From the NCBI RefSeq assembly GCF_900107625.1, contig NZ_FNQK01000001.1:124001-188000 (forward strand): a stretch of 64,000 nt of DNA. Reading direction: 5' to 3'. A model generated the notes under the pieces. That model ran no database searches. It saw only the letters and a list, made by a program, of their open reading frames with translations, and had not been told where the DNA came from. This DNA comes from Bizionia paragorgiae (lineage in GTDB: Bacteria > Bacteroidota > Bacteroidia > Flavobacteriales > Flavobacteriaceae). Shown piece by piece: positions 7,870 to 17,680 of the stretch (positions are counted from its first letter, which is position 1; the number at the start of each line of letters is the position of its first letter). Both the position numbers and the translations under genes were made by a program.

Positions 7870-9750
7870 TTGAAGATTATTAAAACACACTATATATTAC
7901 TTATTATTTTTTCTTTCAGCATAGGACTAGTTTATAGCCAAGAAAGAAAGAGTATAGAAATAAAAAACTCTGGCGCTTTTGGTGAAAAGGACGAAGTCAA
8001 CTATCCTGGTGCTAGTATATTAACGCGAAGTGATCAAGGGCAAGTCCATGTCTACCATGACGGTATTGATATGTGGTGCGATCAAGCCGTATTTTATGGT
8101 AAAGAAAACTTTATCGAAGCTTATGGTAATGTCCTTATGAAGCAAGGCGACACCATTCAAATGGTCGCTAAATATGCAGAATATAGTGGAAAAACTAAAT
8201 TAGCTTATGCTAAGGGTGACGTTGTATTAACCGAACCTAGTTCGGTATTAACTACAAATATTCTCTATTTCGATCGGGAAAAACAACAAGCCTATTACAA
8301 CGAAAACGGCAAAGTGGTGCGAGACTCTTCAGGTACTATTACAAGTACTGTTGGCCGTTACTATATGAACGATAAAAAATACAGATTTTTAAATACGGTA
8401 AAGCTAGTAAATCCTGAATACGTTTTAACCACCAATCAATTAGATTTCTATTCTGAAACGGGTCACGCTTATATGTATGGTCCATCAACTATTGTTGGTG
8501 AAACAAGTACAATATATTGCGAACGCGGTTTTTACAATACGAATAACGATACAGGGTATTTTATAAAAAACTCTAAAATAGATTATGATCACCGCGAAGT
8601 TAAAGGCGATAGTATGTATTTTGATAGAAATCGAGACTTTGCATCGGCTTCTAATAACATAAAAATTACAGATACCATAAACAACAGTATCATTAAAGGC
8701 CATTATGCTGAAGTTTACAAATCTAAAGATTCAACATTTATCACCAAACGCGCTTTAGCCATTTCGGTACAAGAAAAAGACTCTATCTATATTCACGCCG
8801 ACACCTTGATGATAACCGGTAAAGAGGATAATAGAATTACACGTGCTTTTAAAAATGCTAAAATTTACAAATCAGATCTTAGTGCTAAATCAGATTCGAT
8901 ACATGTTAATCACCAATCTGGATTGACCCAATTAATCAACCTTTCAAAATTGGCCAACAAAGACCTATTTGCGGTAAAGCGCAGACCTATTTTATGGAAT
9001 ATTGGCAATCAATTAACCGGGGATACAATTCATTTAAAGTCTGATGTAGACACCGAAAAATTAGATTCATTAATTGTTTTTGAAAATGCCTTTATTATTA
9101 GTAAAGATACCTTAAGCGAAAACGGTTACAGCCAGATAGCAGGTAAACGATTAATAGGAACGTTTAGTGATCAAAATCAATTAGAGAAAGTCCATATTTA
9201 CAAGAATGCGGAATCTATTTTCTACATAAGAAATGAGGATAATGAACTCGTAGGTATCGATGTTGGTCGTTCGGCGAATATAGAAATGACTTTTGATGCT
9301 GGAGACATCGTGGAGTACAGACGCTTAATACAACCTGAAGCAAAAACCTATCCTGAAGACGAGTTACCAGAAACATCAAGACGATTAAAGGGGTTTGATT
9401 GGCGCGAAGAAGAGCGTCCGTTAAGTGTTGAAGATTTATTTCGTGATGATCCGCCATTAAACTTACCAATTATTAAAGGGTTGGATCCTTTTGTTCCCGA
9501 GGAAGAATTTTTTGACGAAGACTTATTAAACCGCGCTCAAGAGGCCGATGAAGAAAGCCGACCGAAATCGCGATATATTGATAAGAAAAAAGAGGTACAA
9601 CCAGGAAAAGCATCGCGCCATATTCCGAAACCTATTTTAAAGGATACGTTTATAAAAGCGGCCCCTGTAAAAAGTTTAAACAGCACAAAGAAGCCGAGTA
9701 CCAATAAAAAATTAAATCCGACAGTAAAGAAACCTGTTACTCCTAAATAA
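7870..9750 (+). CDS. OstA/LptA-like periplasmic protein
   Basis: The protein has a signal peptide (KIIKTHYILLIIFSFSIG, ending VYSQ) and then tandem OstA/LptA-type beta-jellyroll repeats, recognisable in ADQ/CDQAVFY, EAYGNVLMKQGDTI and YAKGDVVLTEPS at residues about 60-125. LptA-like domains bind LPS lipid A and form the periplasmic bridge to the outer membrane. This 626-residue form is much longer than enterobacterial LptA (about 185 residues), as is usual for Bacteroidota OstA-like proteins. The last 120 residues are rich in Pro, Lys and Glu and look disordered. No ATG is available; I chose TTG 7870 over TTG 7852 because the latter overlaps the promoter box. The next gene begins on the base after the stop codon. 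Confidence 0.8.
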   Translation: MKIIKTHYILLIIFSFSIGLVYSQERKSIEIKNSGAFGEKDEVNYPGASILTRSDQGQVHVYHDGIDMWCDQAVFYGKENFIEAYGNVLMKQGDTIQMVAKYAEYSGKTKLAYAKGDVVLTEPSSVLTTNILYFDREKQQAYYNENGKVVRDSSGTITSTVGRYYMNDKKYRFLNTVKLVNPEYVLTTNQLDFYSETGHAYMYGPSTIVGETSTIYCERGFYNTNNDTGYFIKNSKIDYDHREVKGDSMYFDRNRDFASASNNIKITDTINNSIIKGHYAEVYKSKDSTFITKRALAISVQEKDSIYIHADTLMITGKEDNRITRAFKNAKIYKSDLSAKSDSIHVNHQSGLTQLINLSKLANKDLFAVKRRPILWNIGNQLTGDTIHLKSDVDTEKLDSLIVFENAFIISKDTLSENGYSQIAGKRLIGTFSDQNQLEKVHIYKNAESIFYIRNEDNELVGIDVGRSANIEMTFDAGDIVEYRRLIQPEAKTYPEDELPETSRRLKGFDWREEERPLSVEDLFRDDPPLNLPIIKGLDPFVPEEEFFDEDLLNRAQEADEESRPKSRYIDKKKEVQPGKASRHIPKPILKDTFIKAAPVKSLNSTKKPSTNKKLNPTVKKPVTPK

Positions 9751-10941
9751 ATGAAGTCCGATTTTTTTAAATACCAGGCACAAACATCGCCACACCCTTT
9801 AGCTGTTGAAATTTCTCATGCTGAAGGGTCATATATTTACGATACAAACAATAAAGCCTATTTAGATTTTGTTGCAGGCGTATCTGCTTGCAGTTTAGGG
9901 CACAGACATCCTCGGGTAGTTAACGCTATAAAAAAACAGCTTGACAGCTATTTACATGTTATGGTTTATGGAGAATACATCCAAGAGACTGCTGTAGAGC
10001 TCAGTAAGTTGCTAGCAAAACATTTACCCGCTTCTTTGGAAAAAACCTATTTGGTAAACTCAGGAACCGAAGCCATAGAAGGCGCCATTAAATTAGCACG
10101 ACGATCAACACAGCGTCAAGAAATTATTTCTGCCCATAATGCATACCACGGTAACACGTTAGGGTCTTTAAGCTTAATGGATTTTGAAGAGCGCAAAGCC
10201 CCCTTTAAACCACTATTACCAGGAGTTAGTCATATTCGTTTTAATAACGAAGATGATTTAGAACTCATTACAGAAAAAACTGCTGGTGTTATTTTAGAAA
10301 CGATTCAGGGTGGCGCAGGTTTTATAGAACCCCAAAACGATTATTTAGCTAATGTAAAAAAACGCTGTGAAGCCGTTGGAGCCTTGCTTATATTAGACGA
10401 AATACAACCAGGAGTTGGACGTACTGGAAAACTATTTGGCTTTGAAAACTACAATTGTATTCCCGATGTGTTAGTAACAGGAAAAGGATTGGGAGGCGGA
10501 ATGCCTATTGGTGCTTTTACGGCATCGGCGAAACTAATGGACACCTTATCCGACAATCCGAAAATGGGACATATAACCACTTTTGGTGGGCATCCCGTTA
10601 TTGCGGCCGCTGCCCTAGCAACCTTACAAGAAATTACCGAAAGTGACTTAATGGCAGAAGCCTTAGTTAAAGAGCAACTATTCAGAAAACATTTAAAACA
10701 CCCACTAATTACAGAAATAAGAGGAAAAGGATTAATGTTAGCCGCGTTAACACCATCAGCAGACATCACGAACGAACTCGTTTTAGAGGCGCAAAATGAA
10801 GGTCTTATTCTCTTTTGGTTACTTTTTGAAACCCGGGCAATTAGGATAACACCACCTTTAACCATTTCCAACGAAGAGATTATTAAGGGCTGTGGCATTG
10901 TTATTGCTATTCTTAATAAAATACAAAAGCGGATACAATAA
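9751..10941 (+). CDS. Class III PLP-dependent aminotransferase (acetylornithine-aminotransferase-like)
   Basis: The 396-residue protein has the class III fold markers: VNSGTEAIEGAIKLAR near residue 105, LILDEIQPGVGRTG near 215 with the cofactor-contacting Asp, and VTGKGLGGGMPIGAF near 245 with the Lys that forms the Schiff base. Relatives include acetylornithine, ornithine and 4-aminobutyrate aminotransferases; the substrate cannot be fixed from sequence, and no arginine pathway genes lie nearby. It starts directly after the OstA-like stop codon, so the two are co-translated, although no functional tie between them is evident. Confidence 0.88.
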   Translation: MKSDFFKYQAQTSPHPLAVEISHAEGSYIYDTNNKAYLDFVAGVSACSLGHRHPRVVNAIKKQLDSYLHVMVYGEYIQETAVELSKLLAKHLPASLEKTYLVNSGTEAIEGAIKLARRSTQRQEIISAHNAYHGNTLGSLSLMDFEERKAPFKPLLPGVSHIRFNNEDDLELITEKTAGVILETIQGGAGFIEPQNDYLANVKKRCEAVGALLILDEIQPGVGRTGKLFGFENYNCIPDVLVTGKGLGGGMPIGAFTASAKLMDTLSDNPKMGHITTFGGHPVIAAAALATLQEITESDLMAEALVKEQLFRKHLKHPLITEIRGKGLMLAALTPSADITNELVLEAQNEGLILFWLLFETRAIRITPPLTISNEEIIKGCGIVIAILNKIQKRIQ

Positions 10942-11090
10942 TATAACCCTTTTATAATCAGAGTAAAACACCCAAAGCATAACACATACCTCAAGGATGT
11001 TCATTACTTTGTTAAAAACATTTGAGTAATAAGGCGCTTAAAACTACAATAGAGCGTTACATTTAGTACTGAAATGGTAAACTATGACCT

Positions 11091-12479
11091 ATGGAATTTA
11101 GCCAAGAAGATAATAATAAAGTGCCGTTAACGAAATTCGAATCCATGTTAAAAACAAACAATGTGTTGTTTTTTGATTCCAATGAGTTCGAAAATATAAT
11201 TCACCATTATCTTAACCAAGGAAAAGTTGCTTTAGCAAAAAAAGCAATTAAACTCGGTTTGGAGCAGCACCCTACTTCTATTAATTTAAAATTATTTAGA
11301 ATTGAGGTGTTTATATTTGAAAACGAACTAGATAAAGCAAATCGCTTATTAGATGAACTCTACGTTTTAGAGCCTTCTAATGAAGAGATTTACATACAGA
11401 AAGCCAATGTTTTATCGAAAGAAAACAAGCATAAAAAGGCTATTGATGTCTTAAAAAAGGCCTTAACTTTAACTGATGACGCGGCCGACTTATACTCTTT
11501 AATTGGTATGGAATACCTGTTTTTAGATCAGTTCGAAAATGCTCGAGATCATTTTATAAAATGTATAGAAGTTGACCCTGAGGATTATTCTGCGCTTTAT
11601 AATATTATTTATTGCTTTGATTTCTTAGAGCAAAGTGACGAAGCGATTGACTATTTAAATGGTTATTTAGACAAGAACCCGTATTGCGAAGTGGCTTGGC
11701 ACCAATTAGGGAAACAATATGCGTCTTTAAAAGAGTATGAAAAAGCGTTGAATGCGTATGATTTTGCAATCATATCAGACGACCGATTTGTAGGGGCGTA
11801 CATAGAGAAAGGTCGCATTTTAGAACGTTTAAAACGCTATAACGAGGCCATAGAAAACTACACCATAACCTTAAGTTTGGAAGACCCGACCTCTTTTGCT
11901 TTACTGCGAATTGGGAATTGTTATGAAAAACTGGGCTTAAAGGATTTGGCTATTCAGTATTACTTTAAAACTGTGCATGAGGATCCTTTATTGGATAAAG
12001 GATGGATTGCAATTACCAAATTATACTGCAAATTAAAAAACTATCAAAAGGCTTTATACTACATTAATAAGGCCATTAATATTGATACGGAAAACGTAAA
12101 TTACTGGAAACTTTACGCTAAAATTAACCATCGCTTAAATTATTTAGAAGAAGCAGAACGCGGTCATAAACGCGCTTTAGAATTGGGTAATTATGAGCTA
12201 GAAACCTGGTTACAGCGTTCGGACTTACTTTTACAGTTAGGCGAGCCTGAAGCAGCTACTTTTAGCTTAATTCAAGCGGCAGAATTTTTTCCTGAAAATG
12301 CAGAAATAGAATTTCGATTAGCAGGCTTATATTACGCCCTTGTAGAGTCTGACAAGACAACCTATCACCTAAATAATGCCATGCGATTTGACGCCGACCA
12401 AGTTATTATTTTAGAGGAACTATTCCCTGAATTTTACGCGTCTATTGAGGTTAAAAACTTACTAAAAAAGCAGCAATAA
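11091..12479 (+). CDS. Tetratricopeptide repeat protein
   Basis: The 462-residue protein is almost entirely helical, with about ten TPR units of 34 residues (for example ALKKAIKLGLEQHP, AIDVLKKALTLT, YEKALNAYDFAIIS, YQKALYYINKAINI). No signal peptide or membrane helix is seen, so it is likely a cytoplasmic scaffold for protein-protein contacts. Its partner is unknown. It lies 149 bp after the aminotransferase and 51 bp before the DUF368 pair; a promoter box in the latter gap suggests the DUF368 genes can be read independently. Confidence 0.88.
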   Translation: MEFSQEDNNKVPLTKFESMLKTNNVLFFDSNEFENIIHHYLNQGKVALAKKAIKLGLEQHPTSINLKLFRIEVFIFENELDKANRLLDELYVLEPSNEEIYIQKANVLSKENKHKKAIDVLKKALTLTDDAADLYSLIGMEYLFLDQFENARDHFIKCIEVDPEDYSALYNIIYCFDFLEQSDEAIDYLNGYLDKNPYCEVAWHQLGKQYASLKEYEKALNAYDFAIISDDRFVGAYIEKGRILERLKRYNEAIENYTITLSLEDPTSFALLRIGNCYEKLGLKDLAIQYYFKTVHEDPLLDKGWIAITKLYCKLKNYQKALYYINKAINIDTENVNYWKLYAKINHRLNYLEEAERGHKRALELGNYELETWLQRSDLLLQLGEPEAATFSLIQAAEFFPENAEIEFRLAGLYYALVESDKTTYHLNNAMRFDADQVIILEELFPEFYASIEVKNLLKKQQ

Positions 12480-12503
12480 CATAATCGAATAATTTAATTT
12501 GCA

Positions 12504-12511
12504 TACCTTTG
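12504..12511 (+). promoter_or_regulatory. -7 promoter box upstream of the DUF368 pair
   Basis: TACCTTTG matches TAnnTTTG and lies 19 bp before the ATG at 12531, predicting a leader of about 15 nt. No good -33 element. Confidence 0.4.
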
Positions 12512-12530
12512 GTTGAGTTAAAACTAAAAC

Positions 12531-13538
12531 ATGCAAAGACGATTATCCGATTATCTAATTATAGCACTTAAAGGCGTTGCTATGGGTGCTGCAGATGCTG
12601 TACCAGGAGTTTCAGGAGGCACCATAGCTTTTATTTCTGGTATCTACGAAGAACTAATTACTACCATTAGTACTATTAATATATCCCTTTTTAAAACACT
12701 AAAAAATCAGGGGTTAAAAGCATTTTGGAAACAAGCTAATGGCAGTTTTGTTTTGGCATTGCTAACAGGAATTATTATTAGTTTTATTTCCTTTATGCGA
12801 TTGGCTAAATACCTCATTGAATACCACCCCGTACTTATTTGGTCTTTCTTTTTTGGCTTAATTGTAGTGAGTATTTATTTCGTAGGAAAGCAAATCACGA
12901 AATGGAATATTTCTACCTATATTGCTTTAATTATTGGCGCTGGCTTGGCCTATTACATTACAAGCCTACCTGCGCTAGCAGCTAACTCCAACCCATTCTA
13001 CTTATTATTTGCAGGTGCTATTGCGATTTGTGCTATGATTTTACCTGGTATTTCTGGCTCGTTTATTTTGGTCATTCTTGGAGCATATAAAACTTTAAGT
13101 GATGCATTCCACGATTTCGATTTAAAAAGAATTGGCTTATTTGCTTTAGGAGCAGTAATAGGATTATTAAGTTTTAGCCGCGTATTAAAATGGCTATTTG
13201 AAAACTACAAAAACACTACGCTTGCCGTATTAACTGGGTTTATTTTCGGATCATTAAATAAAGTATGGCCTTGGAAAAAAACCGTTAGTGTAATGGCCGA
13301 TGCAACGGGAGAGGTATTAAATTTTAGTGCAGTATCAGAAGTGGGAACACTTTCTGTTTTACAAAAAAGCACAAGCGATTTTGAGTCGTATAAAACCGTT
13401 ATTGAAAATAGTGTTTTGCCTACTCAATATTCAGAAATCAATAATCATATCGATCCACAAACTTTACCTGCCATCGGATTAATGGTTGCTGGTTTTTTAA
13501 CTATCTTCATCCTTGAAAAAATAGGTACACGGGAATAA
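12531..13538 (+). CDS. DUF368 membrane protein, undecaprenyl-phosphate translocase family (copy 1)
   Basis: The 335-residue protein has the two DUF368 signatures: MGAADAVPGVSGGTIAF near residue 20 and MILPGISGSFILVILGAY near 165, with about eight hydrophobic helices. Members of this family (PopT) have been reported to return undecaprenyl phosphate, the lipid carrier for peptidoglycan and polysaccharide, across the inner membrane. A function in this organism is inferred from the family. Its stop codon is immediately followed by the start of a second DUF368 gene, so the two are translationally coupled. The polysaccharide gene region 8 kb downstream is a user of the same carrier. Confidence 0.9.
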   Translation: MQRRLSDYLIIALKGVAMGAADAVPGVSGGTIAFISGIYEELITTISTINISLFKTLKNQGLKAFWKQANGSFVLALLTGIIISFISFMRLAKYLIEYHPVLIWSFFFGLIVVSIYFVGKQITKWNISTYIALIIGAGLAYYITSLPALAANSNPFYLLFAGAIAICAMILPGISGSFILVILGAYKTLSDAFHDFDLKRIGLFALGAVIGLLSFSRVLKWLFENYKNTTLAVLTGFIFGSLNKVWPWKKTVSVMADATGEVLNFSAVSEVGTLSVLQKSTSDFESYKTVIENSVLPTQYSEINNHIDPQTLPAIGLMVAGFLTIFILEKIGTRE

Positions 13539-14558
13539 ATGGAGAAGACAAGAACGTTTTCAGATAAAGTCTTTCTAGTCTTAAAAGGATTAGTTATGGG
13601 AGCTGCAAATAAAGTTCCCGGTGTATCTGGTGGTGTTGTTGCTTTTGTGGCTGGTTTTTATGAGGAGTTTATTTACTCGCTTCAAAAAATAAATGGCAAA
13701 GCGTTTAAGTTGTTAATCTCCGGACGATTCAAATCCTTTTACTCCTACACCAATGGCCGCTTTTTAAGTCTGCTGTTTCTAGGAATGGTAATCAGTTATT
13801 TCAGTATTTCAAAACTGTTAGATTATTTTATTAAACATTACGAGCTCTACGTTTGGAGTGTTTTCTTTGGTATGATAATCGCTTCCATATACTCCATTAG
13901 TAAAGAGTTTAAAAACTGGAATGCCAAAATGTATTTAGCCTTGTGCTTAGGTACAATCTTAGGCGTTAGTATAAGTTTTCTTGATCCAGCGACCGAAAAT
14001 GACAATCTTGTCTTTGTTTTCTTTTGTGGTATTATCAGCGTTTCAGGAATGACACTTCCAGGATTTTCGGGCTCGTTTATTCTTATTCTTCTAGGTAATT
14101 ATGTGTTGCTGTTAGTGGACTCAGTAAATGCCTTATTCGATACATTTTACGAAATTTTTAGCGGGGACTTTAGCTTTACTAGCAACTTAGAACGGATTAG
14201 ATTACTCAAAGTATTGGCGGTATTTACGATAGGCTCGGTGGTTGGATTGGTAACATTTTCTCATATTCTTAATTATATTTTAAGACACTATAAAAGTATT
14301 ACATTAGCTTCTATATTAGGGTTTATTGTCGGCTCATTAGGTGTCGTTTGGCCTTGGAAAACAACCCTTTTTAAAACCGATATTAACGGGACTCTGTTAC
14401 AGGATTCCAATGGCAAACACATTATAGAAAACTACCAGCGCTATTTACCGGAATTCACCATTGAGACCGCAATTGCTATAGCGTATATTCTATTTGGAAT
14501 TTCTATTGTATTGGCATTGGAGTATTACGGTCATAAAACAAAACAATCACATGCGTAA
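13539..14558 (+). CDS. DUF368 membrane protein, undecaprenyl-phosphate translocase family (copy 2)
   Basis: A 339-residue paralogue of the preceding gene: MGAANKVPGVSGGVVAFVA near residue 20 and MTLPGFSGSFILILLGNY near 170 align with the same positions in copy 1, and the overall helix pattern is equal. Sequence divergence between the copies is large, so the duplication is old. It is translated without a gap after copy 1 and overlaps the aroE start by 8 bp, giving a DUF368-DUF368-aroE transcription unit. Either the two proteins act as a pair or they serve different conditions; sequence does not decide. Confidence 0.9.
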   Translation: MEKTRTFSDKVFLVLKGLVMGAANKVPGVSGGVVAFVAGFYEEFIYSLQKINGKAFKLLISGRFKSFYSYTNGRFLSLLFLGMVISYFSISKLLDYFIKHYELYVWSVFFGMIIASIYSISKEFKNWNAKMYLALCLGTILGVSISFLDPATENDNLVFVFFCGIISVSGMTLPGFSGSFILILLGNYVLLLVDSVNALFDTFYEIFSGDFSFTSNLERIRLLKVLAVFTIGSVVGLVTFSHILNYILRHYKSITLASILGFIVGSLGVVWPWKTTLFKTDINGTLLQDSNGKHIIENYQRYLPEFTIETAIAIAYILFGISIVLALEYYGHKTKQSHA

Positions 14559-15285
14559 ATTTGGTTTAGTTGGTAAAAACATTGATTACTCGTTTTCTAG
14601 AACGTATTTCAAGAAAAAATTTGAAGCTGAAGCCATAAGCGATGCTTCATACGTAAACTTCGATCTTGAAAACATTACAGATTTTAAGACTCTAAAATGC
14701 CATCCTGATCTCAAAGGATTAAACGTTACTATTCCGTATAAGGAAACCATTATTCCTTTCTTAGACTCACTACACGCCGACGCCAAACACATTGGTGCTG
14801 TAAACACCATTAAAATTACCAAAAACGGTGAATACGTTGGCTATAATACCGACTATTACGGTTTTAAACAGGCCTTAACCCCTTTTTTAAAACCACAACA
14901 CACAAAGGCTTTAATTCTAGGAACAGGGGGCGCAAGTAAGGCTGTGGCCTATGCTTTAGAGCAATTGCGTATTAGCTATCGATTTGTATCGCGCTCAGCT
15001 TCTACAACGGGTACCATAACCTATGAGTCACTATCTGTCGAGGATCTAAGAAATCATTTACTAATTATCAATTGCACGCCCTTAGGAACACACCCGAATA
15101 CAGAAGAATGCCCAAATATTCCCTATCATGGTATTACCGATGAACATATTCTATTCGACTTAATTTATAATCCTGAGAAAACTAAATTCTTAAGTTTAGG
15201 AGAAAAACATAAAGCGACGTTTATAAACGGTTTAAAAATGTTAGAATACCAAGCTGAAAAAGCTTGGGAGATTTGGAATACATAA
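14551..15285 (+). CDS. aroE: Shikimate dehydrogenase (NADP+)
   Basis: The 244-residue protein reduces 3-dehydroshikimate to shikimate in aromatic amino-acid synthesis. Visible signatures: the substrate-binding SFS-like DYSFS near residue 12, NVTIPYKETI near 58 with the catalytic Lys, the Rossmann motif GTGGASKAVAYAL near 125, NCTPLGTHPN near 175, and INGLKMLEYQAEKAW at the C-terminus. I chose the ATG at 14551, which starts MRKFGLVGKNIDYSFS as expected for the family; it overlaps the stop of the second DUF368 gene by 8 bp, so translation is probably coupled. Confidence 0.95.
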   Translation: MRKFGLVGKNIDYSFSRTYFKKKFEAEAISDASYVNFDLENITDFKTLKCHPDLKGLNVTIPYKETIIPFLDSLHADAKHIGAVNTIKITKNGEYVGYNTDYYGFKQALTPFLKPQHTKALILGTGGASKAVAYALEQLRISYRFVSRSASTTGTITYESLSVEDLRNHLLIINCTPLGTHPNTEECPNIPYHGITDEHILFDLIYNPEKTKFLSLGEKHKATFINGLKMLEYQAEKAWEIWNT

Positions 15286-15394
15286 ACCGTAGTTAAAAAG
15301 TCTTTAATATTAATTACTTAGCCCTTTGTAAATACTCAACTTTTAGTATCTTTAAAGTCTAAATTATTAAGTGATAACCCTTAACATTTTTAAA

Positions 15395-17320
15395 ATGTCA
15401 GAGCAAGATAACCTGCACAATGCAGATGGAAAAGAAGAAATTACCGACCAATTAGAGTCTGGTACTACCGTTGAATCTCAACAAGAAAACACCAACCAAC
15501 CCCCTACAAATGAAACAGATGTAGATGCGGTTTTAAATGAAATCGATGCTTCAAACGCAGAAGATGCAGAAGATGAAGACAATAGTGAAAGACACTCTAT
15601 AGCGCTTAAAGATTATCAAGAACTATCGTTGGATGAGTTGGTTATCGAACTAGAGAACTTACTTAAAAACCACAAGGTTCAAGCCATAAAAACACATGTT
15701 GAAGGTATTAAAAACGAATTTAATGACCAATTCAACACCTTATTAGAAGAAAAGAAAGAAGAATTCATAAGCCAAGGTGGTAATGAAATAGATTTCAAAT
15801 ATTCTACACCCATAAAAAGAGCGTTTAATGACGCTTATAAAGAGTATCGCTCTCGTATAAGTGCCTATTATAACGGACTAGAAAAAAACTTAAAGAGTAA
15901 TCTAGGGACTCGCTTAGAGATTATTGAGGAGATAAAGGCCTTAACTGACGACCCAGAGACTTCAATGAACTCTAAGTACAAGGCTTTTAAAGACCTTCAA
16001 GACCGCTGGAAAAATGCAGGTCCTATTCCGCGCGATAAATACAACAACGCTTGGAATAGTTACCATTTTAATGTCGAGCGTTTTTATGAGTTATTACACT
16101 TAGACCGTGACTTACGCGATAAAGATTATGAACACAATCTTATCCAGAAAATAAAAATTATTGATCGTGCTGAAGAATTAGCAAAAGACGACAATACCAA
16201 CCGTTCGTTTAGAGAGTTACAAGTATTGCATAAACTTTGGAAAGAGGATTTAGGTCCTGTAGCCAAGGAACATCGCGATTTAATTTGGGACCGTTTTAAA
16301 CAAGCAACAAAAGTTATAAACGACAAGCGTCAAGCCTTCTATGATAAACAAGACGAGATTTATGAAAAAAACCTCGTTGTTAAGCAAGAGATTATCTCTA
16401 AAATAGAGGCACTTGCTACTCAAGAAGTAAAATCACACAGTGAGTGGCAAAATAAAATTAAAGACGTCGAGTCATTAAGAAACGACTTTTTTAAGGCCGG
16501 AAAAGTACCGATTAAAGTAAATGAAGCAACGTGGACTAAATTCAAGGAAGCTGTTCGTGCTTTTAACAGACAGAAAAATGCCTTTTACAAAAACTTAAAG
16601 AAAGATCAATTTGATAATTTGAGTAAAAAGCAGGCTTTAATTGAAATCGCAGAGGAGCATAAAGACAGTGAGGATTTTGATACGGTAACCCCGTTAATGA
16701 AAAAAATTCAGGGTGACTGGAAGCGTATTGGTCATGTACCTAGAAAGGACAGCGACAAGATATGGAAGCAGTTTAAAGCTGCTTGTAACCACTATTTTGA
16801 CCGAGTTCATCAGCTTAGAAATGCCGCTAGCGCAGAAGAAGAACAAGCCCTTTTAGAAAAACAAGCGCTTTTAAATGAGGTAAAAGCTGTTGAATTGATA
16901 GGAGAACAAAAGGAAGATTTAGCAACTATTACAGGTTATATTTCTAAATGGAAGACCATTGGTCGCGTTCCTGGAAAAAAGCGTAAAATAGAAAATGAGT
17001 TCAATGCCGTATTAGATGGATTATTCAATCATTTAGATATGAATAAAAAAGACGTTGAAATGATTAAATTTGAAAACAAACTTCAAGATTTATCATCGGC
17101 AGAAGACTCTAGAGTTTTAGATAATGAGCGTACGTTTATTAGAAAAAAGGTTGATGAAATAAAAGCTGAAATTATTCAGTTAGAAAACAACCTACAGTTT
17201 TTTAATAATCCTGATAAATCAAACCCTTTAGTAAAATCGGTTTACGATAATATTAAAAAACAAAAAGATGCTTTAGAGATTTGGAAATCGAAGCTTAGAA
17301 AAATTAAAGATTTATACTAG
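15395..17320 (+). CDS. DUF349 repeat protein
   Basis: The 641-residue protein has an acidic, low-complexity N-terminus (about 75 residues rich in Glu, Asp, Asn) and then five DUF349 units of about 70-75 residues, each marked by a Trp-Lys-x-x-G-x-(V/I)-P turn: DRWKNAGPIPRDKY, KLWKEDLGPV, DFFKAGKVPI, GDWKRIGHVPRKD and SKWKTIGRVPGKK. It is predicted to be long and helical. The family's function is not established. I chose the ATG at 15395, in good context, over the GTG at 15371. It lies 109 bp after aroE and ends at a terminator. Confidence 0.88.
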   Translation: MSEQDNLHNADGKEEITDQLESGTTVESQQENTNQPPTNETDVDAVLNEIDASNAEDAEDEDNSERHSIALKDYQELSLDELVIELENLLKNHKVQAIKTHVEGIKNEFNDQFNTLLEEKKEEFISQGGNEIDFKYSTPIKRAFNDAYKEYRSRISAYYNGLEKNLKSNLGTRLEIIEEIKALTDDPETSMNSKYKAFKDLQDRWKNAGPIPRDKYNNAWNSYHFNVERFYELLHLDRDLRDKDYEHNLIQKIKIIDRAEELAKDDNTNRSFRELQVLHKLWKEDLGPVAKEHRDLIWDRFKQATKVINDKRQAFYDKQDEIYEKNLVVKQEIISKIEALATQEVKSHSEWQNKIKDVESLRNDFFKAGKVPIKVNEATWTKFKEAVRAFNRQKNAFYKNLKKDQFDNLSKKQALIEIAEEHKDSEDFDTVTPLMKKIQGDWKRIGHVPRKDSDKIWKQFKAACNHYFDRVHQLRNAASAEEEQALLEKQALLNEVKAVELIGEQKEDLATITGYISKWKTIGRVPGKKRKIENEFNAVLDGLFNHLDMNKKDVEMIKFENKLQDLSSAEDSRVLDNERTFIRKKVDEIKAEIIQLENNLQFFNNPDKSNPLVKSVYDNIKKQKDALEIWKSKLRKIKDLY

Positions 17321-17340
17321 ATACGCTATTTAGATATATA

Positions 17341-17370
17341 AAAAAGACTCACACTGTGGGTCTTTTTTTT
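17341..17370 (+). terminator. Rho-independent terminator after the DUF349 gene
   Basis: AAGACTCAC and GTGGGTCTT pair (one G-U) around an ACT loop and are followed by eight or more T. Confidence 0.85.
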
Positions 17371-17467
17371 TGCTCTAGTATCATTTAGATTGTGAATCAT
17401 TACCTATATAAAATGCACTTTACCCCCTGTGATTGTATTAGGAAAATAAGACAATTAATAAAAAATC

Positions 17468-17501
17468 AAATCCTGCTTATCTATAACGACAAGCAGGATT
17501 T
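17468..17501. terminator. Symmetric hairpin between convergent genes
   Basis: AAATCCTGCTT (17468-17478) pairs perfectly over 11 bp with AAGCAGGATTT (17491-17501), with a 12-nt loop. The flanking A and T are short, so it could end transcription from either side, including mazG read-through on the minus strand. Confidence 0.5.
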
Positions 17502-17680
17502 TGACTCCTAACTAAACTAACCTATTATTTCTTATATAAAGTGTATACAGAAATAATCTATTTATAAAATGACATCTTAAAAGTTTATGCTATTAATCAA
17601 TTATATACCTATGAAGGATGATGTCATTTGTTTTATATACGGATAAAATCCAGATTTGGATTTTTCAGAACTAAAAAAAA
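17502..17680. other. AT-rich spacer between converging genes
   Basis: No coding frame, repeat or promoter that I trust is visible between the second hairpin and the end of mazG. With the two hairpins it makes up a 360-bp gap between convergent genes. Confidence 0.6.

Noticed and set aside
10449-10994. Long antisense open frame opposite the aminotransferase gene
   Set aside because: It is a shadow of a well-supported gene with conserved PLP motifs; its own translation resembles no family.
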